Notes under the pieces: generated by a model
The model's input: the letters and a program-made list of their open reading frames with translations, nothing else
What the model was told of the DNA's origin: nothing
Databases searched by the model: none
Position numbers and translations under genes: made by a program
In this document: in pieces, positions 60,601 through 64,000 of the stretch
Position numbering within the stretch: the first letter of the stretch is position 1
Layout: each line of letters opens with the position of its first letter
NCBI RefSeq assembly: GCF_024584805.1
Contig: NZ_CP075715.1
Span: forward strand, 4,890,526 to 4,954,525
From: Streptomyces sp. FIT100
GTDB lineage: Bacteria; Actinomycetota; Actinomycetes; Streptomycetales; Streptomycetaceae
DNA length: 64,000 bases
Direction of reading: 5' to 3'

Positions 60601-61283
60601 TGAGGAGCATCCAGTCTGTAGCCCACGCCACGGACCGTACGGATCAGCGTCGGCGAGGACGGCACGTCCTCGACCTTCGCCCGCAGCCGCTGCACGCACG
60701 CGTCCACCAGCCGTGAGTCGCCCAGGTAGTCGTGCTCCCACACGAGCCTGAGCAACTGCTGGCGCGAGAGCGCCTGGCCGGGCCGGCGGCTCAGCTCCAG
60801 CAGCAGCCGCAGTTCGGTCGGGGTCAGCTGGAGGTCCTCGCCGTTTTTGGTGACCGTCATCGCGGAGCGGTCGATCACCAGCGAGCCGAACGTCGCCGAG
60901 TCCGTCGCCTCGCGCTCACCGCGCCGCAGCACCGCTCTGATCCGGGCGTCCAGCACCCGTCCCTGCACCGGTTTGACCACGTAGTCGTCCGCGCCGGACT
61001 CCAGCCCGACCACGACGTCGATGTCGTCGCTGCGCGCGGTCAGCAGGATGATCGGCAGCTGGTCGGTGCGCCTGATGCGCCGGCACACCTCGAAGCCGTC
61101 GATGCCGGGCAGCATCACATCCAGCACGATCAGGTCCGGCCGCTGCTCGCGCAGCAGTTTCAGACCGTCCTCGCCGGTGGCCGCGGTGGCCACGCGGTGG
61201 CCCTGACGGGACAGCGAGAGCTCGAGGGCCGTGCGGATGGCGTCGTCGTCCTCGATCAGCAACAGGAAAGGCACAGAGGTCAT
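60597..61283 (-). CDS. afsQ1: Response regulator AfsQ1
   Basis: 228 residues from ATG 61283; GTG 61274 gives 225 residues with the phosphorylated Asp at 52, the published length and position, and may be the true start. Receiver: LLLIEDDDAIRTALEL, LIVLDVMLPGIDGFEV (acceptor Asp), LTARSDDIDVVVGLESGADD and VVKPVQGR. C-terminal OmpR winged helix: LTPTELRLLLELSRRPGQAL, RLVDACVQRLRAKVED, TVRGVGYRL. Divergent from sigQ. Confidence 0.94.
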   Translation of the reverse strand: MTSVPFLLLIEDDDAIRTALELSLSRQGHRVATAATGEDGLKLLREQRPDLIVLDVMLPGIDGFEVCRRIRRTDQLPIILLTARSDDIDVVVGLESGADDYVVKPVQGRVLDARIRAVLRRGEREATDSATFGSLVIDRSAMTVTKNGEDLQLTPTELRLLLELSRRPGQALSRQQLLRLVWEHDYLGDSRLVDACVQRLRAKVEDVPSSPTLIRTVRGVGYRLDAPQ

Positions 61284-61381
61284 TCTGGCGCATGGGGCAG
61301 CCGGAGTTCGACAGTTGCGGGCCGGTCCCGTGCGGACGCGGGTGCCGAAACGGGTGCGGACACGAGTGCGGACGGCCCCCT

Positions 61382-61397
61382 GTGACACCCCTGTGAC
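61382..61397. promoter_or_regulatory. AfsQ1 binding site between afsQ1 and sigQ
   Basis: GTGAC-ACCCCT-GTGAC is an exact match to the published 16-bp AfsQ1 consensus GTnAC-N6-GTnAC. It is 98 bases upstream of sigQ and 99 bases upstream of afsQ1. Confidence 0.8.
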
Positions 61398-61494
61398 AGT
61401 CGGCGGACAGTGGCGTGAAGGTGCCCGGGCAGTCTTTTCCCAGCGGCCGGACACCGGCCGACGCCAGCAGACTCCAACCGACGGGGGGCGCGAG

Positions 61495-62313
61495 ATGAAC
61501 GCACTGCACAGCACGACCTCAAGCGCAGTTGTCACGCGTCTGCACGACGTCACCGTCGGCAGGAGCAGTGAGAAGTCCGGCGCCGTGAACGGGCGGGGGT
61601 GCGTTCGCGGCGCCGGGCGCCAGCACAAGCCGTCGCCGCAGCCGTCGTACATGACGGTCATCGACGCGACGTCCGTGCTGCCCGCGCCGGGCACGCCCGG
61701 CACGCAGGACACGCAGTTCGAGGGGGGACACGGGGGAAGCGCGTACGGGGAGGCCACGGGGGAGCGGACCGGCCGCTCGGAGGCTGCGGACGCCGAAGCG
61801 GCGTTCACCGCCTACGTGCAGGAGCGCCGCGCCTCCCTGTACGCGACCGCGTACCACCTGACCGGTGACCGGTTCGAGGCGGAGGACCTGCTCCAGAGCG
61901 CGCTGTTCTCCACGTACCGGGCCTGGGACCGGATCAGCGACAAGGCCGCGGTCGGCGGCTATCTGCGCCGGACGATGACGAACCTGCACATCAGCGCGTG
62001 GCGCCGGCGCAAGCTCAACGAGTACCCGACCGAGGAGCTCCCGGAGACGGCGGGCGACACGGACGCGATGCGCGGCACGGAGCTGCGCGCGGTGCTGTGG
62101 CAGGCCCTGGCCCGCCTGCCCGAGCTCCAGCGCACGATGCTGGTGCTGCGCTACTACGAGGGCCGGACGGATCCCGAGATCGCGGAGATCCTGGACATCA
62201 GTGTCGGCACGGTGAAGTCGAGCATCTGGCGGTCGCTCCGCCGGCTGCGCGAGGACCAGGTCCTCAGCTTCGGCCGTGACGAGGAGGAGTCCTTCGGCGA
62301 GCTGGTGGCCTGA
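61495..62313 (+). CDS. sigQ: ECF sigma factor SigQ
   Basis: 272 residues from ATG 61495 (ACGGGGGGCGCGAG). A long poorly structured N-terminal part (residues 1-~95) precedes sigma region 2 (YVQERRASLYATAYHLTGDR, then FEAEDLLQSALFSTYRAWDR) and region 4 (LPELQRTMLVLRYYEGRTDP, then EIAEILDISVGTVKSSIWRS). SigE-like ECF type. Its position divergent from afsQ1 and the AfsQ1 site match the known afsQ1/Q2-sigQ locus; there sigQ is a target of AfsQ1. Confidence 0.92.
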   Translation: MNALHSTTSSAVVTRLHDVTVGRSSEKSGAVNGRGCVRGAGRQHKPSPQPSYMTVIDATSVLPAPGTPGTQDTQFEGGHGGSAYGEATGERTGRSEAADAEAAFTAYVQERRASLYATAYHLTGDRFEAEDLLQSALFSTYRAWDRISDKAAVGGYLRRTMTNLHISAWRRRKLNEYPTEELPETAGDTDAMRGTELRAVLWQALARLPELQRTMLVLRYYEGRTDPEIAEILDISVGTVKSSIWRSLRRLREDQVLSFGRDEEESFGELVA

Positions 62314-62411
62314 GGGCGGCAGTAACGGGGATCCACGGGGGAACGTACGGATCCAAGGGGGATCGCGCGGGCGGACACGGGGGATCGCACGCGGGACACG
62401 GGGGAAGACGC

Positions 62412-62450
62412 GAGGGGCCGGCCGGGACCGAGAGGTCCGGGCCGGCCCTC
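62412..62450 (+). terminator. Terminator of sigQ
   Basis: Near-perfect ~17-bp stem (62412-62429 with 62434-62450) around loop GAGA, 98 bases after the sigQ stop. The bases between (62314-62411) contain repeated ACGGGGGATC phrases and no gene. Confidence 0.75.
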
Positions 62451-62520
62451 CGCTCGTTCCGGATGCGGGCGCATGTGACGGGCGCGATCGTGCGGCCGGA
62501 TGCGACGGATACGCTCGATG

Positions 62521-62601
62521 CGGCCGATGCGGCCGATGCGGCCGATGCGGCCGATGCGGCCGATGCGGCCGATGCGGCCGATGCGGCCGATGCGGCCGAT
62601 G
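62521..62601 (+). repeat. 9-bp tandem repeat CGGCCGATG, 9 copies, before deoC
   Basis: Nine perfect or near-perfect units end 26 bases before the -35 of the deoC promoter. All three frames are open (Ala-Ala-Asp in one), but no ribosome site or protein is evident, so it is treated as non-coding. Confidence 0.9.
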
Positions 62602-62626
62602 CGACCTGGGCGCCGGTCCACCGGGC

Positions 62627-62655
62627 TGTACAGTCGCTACGCGCGTAGATATGCT
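62627..62655 (+). promoter_or_regulatory. deoC promoter with nucleoside-regulon operator D (perfect)
   Basis: -35 TGTACA (62627-62632), 17-base spacer containing CTACGCGCGTAG (62637-62648), -10 TATGCT (62650-62655), then GTG 62662 six bases later: a leaderless promoter with the operator filling the spacer. Confidence 0.8.
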
Positions 62656-62661
62656 CCCCTG

Positions 62662-63615
62662 GTGACCATGCCCACCATTGCACCTGCATTCGCTGACGTG
62701 ACCTCGTCCGACAGCGCACTGCGCCGCTTCCTGCACGGGCTCCCCGGTGTCGACGCCGTCGGCCTGGAAGCGCGCGCCGCGTCCCTCGGCACCCGTTCGA
62801 TCAAGACGACGGCCAAGGCGTACGCCATCGACCTGGCCATCTCGATGATCGACCTGACGACGCTCGAAGGCGCGGACACCCCGGGCAAGGTCCGGGCGCT
62901 CGCCGCCAAGGCCGTCAACCCCGATCCGACCGACCGCACGACCCCGAAGACGGCCGCCGTCTGCGTCTACCCCGACATGGTGGCCACCGCGAAGGCCGCG
63001 CTCGGCGGGGCCGACGTCAAGGTCGCCTCCGTCGCCACCGCCTTCCCGGCCGGCCGCGCCGCGCTCGACGTGAAGCTCGCGGACACGCGGGACGCCGTCG
63101 CCGCCGGGGCCGACGAGATCGACATGGTGATCGACCGGGGCGCTTTCCTCTCCGGCCGCTACATGAAGGTCTTCGAGGAGATCCGCGCCGTCAGGGAAGC
63201 CTCCGGTGCCGCCCGTCTGAAGGTCATCTTCGAGACCGGCGAGCTCTCCACGTACGACAACATCCGCCGCGCCTCCTGGCTCGGCATGATGGCCGGGGCC
63301 GACTTCATCAAGACGTCGACCGGAAAGGTCGCGGTCAACGCCACCCCGGCGAACACCCTGCTCATGCTCGAAGCCGTCCGCGACTTCCGGGCGCAGACCG
63401 GAGTGCAGGTGGGTGTGAAGCCCGCCGGCGGCATCCGCACCAGCAAGGACGCGATCAAGTTCCTGGTGCTGGTCAACGAGACGGCCGGCGCGGACTGGCT
63501 GGATAACCACTGGTTCCGTTTCGGCGCGTCCAGCCTGCTCAACGACCTGCTGATGCAGCGCCAGAAGCTGGCGACCGGCCGCTACTCCGGCCCCGACTAC
63601 GTGACGGTGGACTGA
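62662..63615 (+). CDS. deoC: Deoxyribose-phosphate aldolase
   Basis: 317 residues from GTG 62662 (leaderless); ATG 62668 is possible. Class I aldolase: VCVYPDMVATAKAALGGADV, KVASVATAFPAGRAALDVKL, DEIDMVIDRGAFLSGRYMKV, then FIKTSTGKVAVNATPANTLL with the Schiff-base Lys, and VKPAGGIRTSKDA. Splits 2-deoxyribose-5-phosphate to glyceraldehyde-3-phosphate and acetaldehyde. Followed at 6 bases by an aldehyde dehydrogenase. Confidence 0.95.
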   Translation: MTMPTIAPAFADVTSSDSALRRFLHGLPGVDAVGLEARAASLGTRSIKTTAKAYAIDLAISMIDLTTLEGADTPGKVRALAAKAVNPDPTDRTTPKTAAVCVYPDMVATAKAALGGADVKVASVATAFPAGRAALDVKLADTRDAVAAGADEIDMVIDRGAFLSGRYMKVFEEIRAVREASGAARLKVIFETGELSTYDNIRRASWLGMMAGADFIKTSTGKVAVNATPANTLLMLEAVRDFRAQTGVQVGVKPAGGIRTSKDAIKFLVLVNETAGADWLDNHWFRFGASSLLNDLLMQRQKLATGRYSGPDYVTVD

Positions 63616-63621
63616 TTCACG

Positions 63622-64000
63622 ATGACTGCCTTTGAATACGCACCCGCACCCGAGTCCCGGTCCGTCGTCGACATCGCGCCGTCGTACGGCCTCTTCATCG
63701 ACGGCGAATTCACCGACGCCGCCGACGGCAAGGTCTTCAAGACCGTCTCCCCGTCCACCGAGGAGGTCCTCTCCGAGGTCGCCCAGGCGGGCGCCGAGGA
63801 CGTCGACCGCGCCGTGAAGGCGGCCCGCAAGGCGTTCGAGAAGTGGTCGGCGCTGCCCGGCTCGGAGCGCGCCAAGTACCTCTTCCGCATCGCCCGGATC
63901 ATCCAGGAGCGCAGCCGCGAGCTGGCCGTCCTGGAGACCCTCGACAACGGAAAGCCGATCAAGGAGACCCGCGACGCGGACCTCCCGCTCGTCGCGGCGC
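63622..64000 (+). CDS. Aldehyde dehydrogenase, N-terminal part (runs off the window)
   Basis: 126 codons from ATG 63622; the rest lies beyond base 64000. Typical start of an NAD(P)-dependent ALDH: YGLFIDGEFTDAADGKVFKT, VSPSTEEVLSEVAQAG, RAVKAARKAFEKWSALPGSE, LETLDNGKPIKETRDAD. The catalytic Cys and Glu are outside the window. Six bases after deoC, so co-transcribed; it may oxidise the acetaldehyde DeoC makes (inference). Confidence 0.88.
   Translation, partial: MTAFEYAPAPESRSVVDIAPSYGLFIDGEFTDAADGKVFKTVSPSTEEVLSEVAQAGAEDVDRAVKAARKAFEKWSALPGSERAKYLFRIARIIQERSRELAVLETLDNGKPIKETRDADLPLVAA

Noticed and set aside
62521..62601. CRISPR-like or coding Ala-Ala-Asp repeat
   Set aside because: 9-bp units without spacers; no ribosome site or domain supports a protein.

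Overview
The window is high-GC actinobacterial chromosome, almost certainly from a Streptomyces species. The evidence is strong third-position G/C bias, many GTG starts, 4-base ATGA/GTGA gene overlaps, several probable leaderless transcripts, and gene content and order matching the S. coelicolor chromosome from the sdhCDAB region to the afsQ1/afsQ2/sigQ and deoC region. I saw no rRNA, tRNA, CRISPR array, prophage or large island. The only clear mobile element is a solo TnpB unit near 53.6-54.9 kb.

Layout. 1-6 kb: a small TetR-controlled membrane-protein operon on the minus strand with two matching palindromic operators, then succinate dehydrogenase sdhCDAB (minus) and a ureidoimidazoline decarboxylase. 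6-9.7 kb: a secreted GH20 hexosaminidase, a VapBC-type toxin-antitoxin pair and the tail of a DUF4328-like gene. 9.9-26.6 kb: a cell-wall and cell-envelope region. It holds two secreted PGRP/type-2 amidase paralogues, a secreted propeller protein, an MFS/ornithine-cyclodeaminase/GntR group, two paralogous ECF sigma factor plus single-pass membrane protein pairs on either side of the second amidase, and an L,D-transpeptidase lipoprotein. 26.7-31.8 kb: a stand-alone acyl-CoA mutase large subunit, a FAD monooxygenase divergent from its TetR regulator, and a LysE exporter.

31.8-39.2 kb: an anionic, nonulosonic-acid (Kdn/sialic-acid-like) cell-wall glycopolymer locus. It has two polysialyltransferase-like proteins, a GT2 enzyme, a DUF6716-type transferase, a CMP-nonulosonate cytidylyltransferase fused to a KdsC-like HAD phosphatase, and a short NeuB. 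It corresponds to the region linked to teichulosonic acid in S. coelicolor.

39.4-48 kb: an M20 amidohydrolase, then a nucleoside uptake and salvage block (BMP-type lipoprotein, RbsA-like ATPase, two permeases, cytidine deaminase, thymidine phosphorylase). The related genes add (55.2 kb) and deoC plus an aldehyde dehydrogenase (62.7 kb to the end) lie apart. A 12-bp palindrome, CTACGCGCGTAG, occurs three times perfectly and once with two terminal mismatches. It lies immediately upstream of, or within, the promoters of exactly these four transcription units, so I infer one dispersed nucleoside regulon whose repressor is not in the window.

48-53.6 kb: a STAS protein, an ECF sigma factor with a SnoaL-like tail, a second L,D-transpeptidase, an MFS/LysR divergent pair and an alpha/beta hydrolase lacking the usual nucleophile. 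53.6-55 kb: TnpB with an intact catalytic triad and a probable right-end omega RNA. 56.5-62.3 kb: small secreted, PspC and VanZ proteins, a 41-bp tandem repeat, and the afsQ lipoprotein/afsQ2/afsQ1 operon divergent from sigQ, with one exact match to the AfsQ1 binding consensus between them.

Strongest leads: the CTACGCGCGTAG regulon, the twin sigma/membrane-protein modules, the missing conventional start codon of the nucleoside ABC ATPase, and the short interspersed repeat that has entered coding or near-coding positions at three places.
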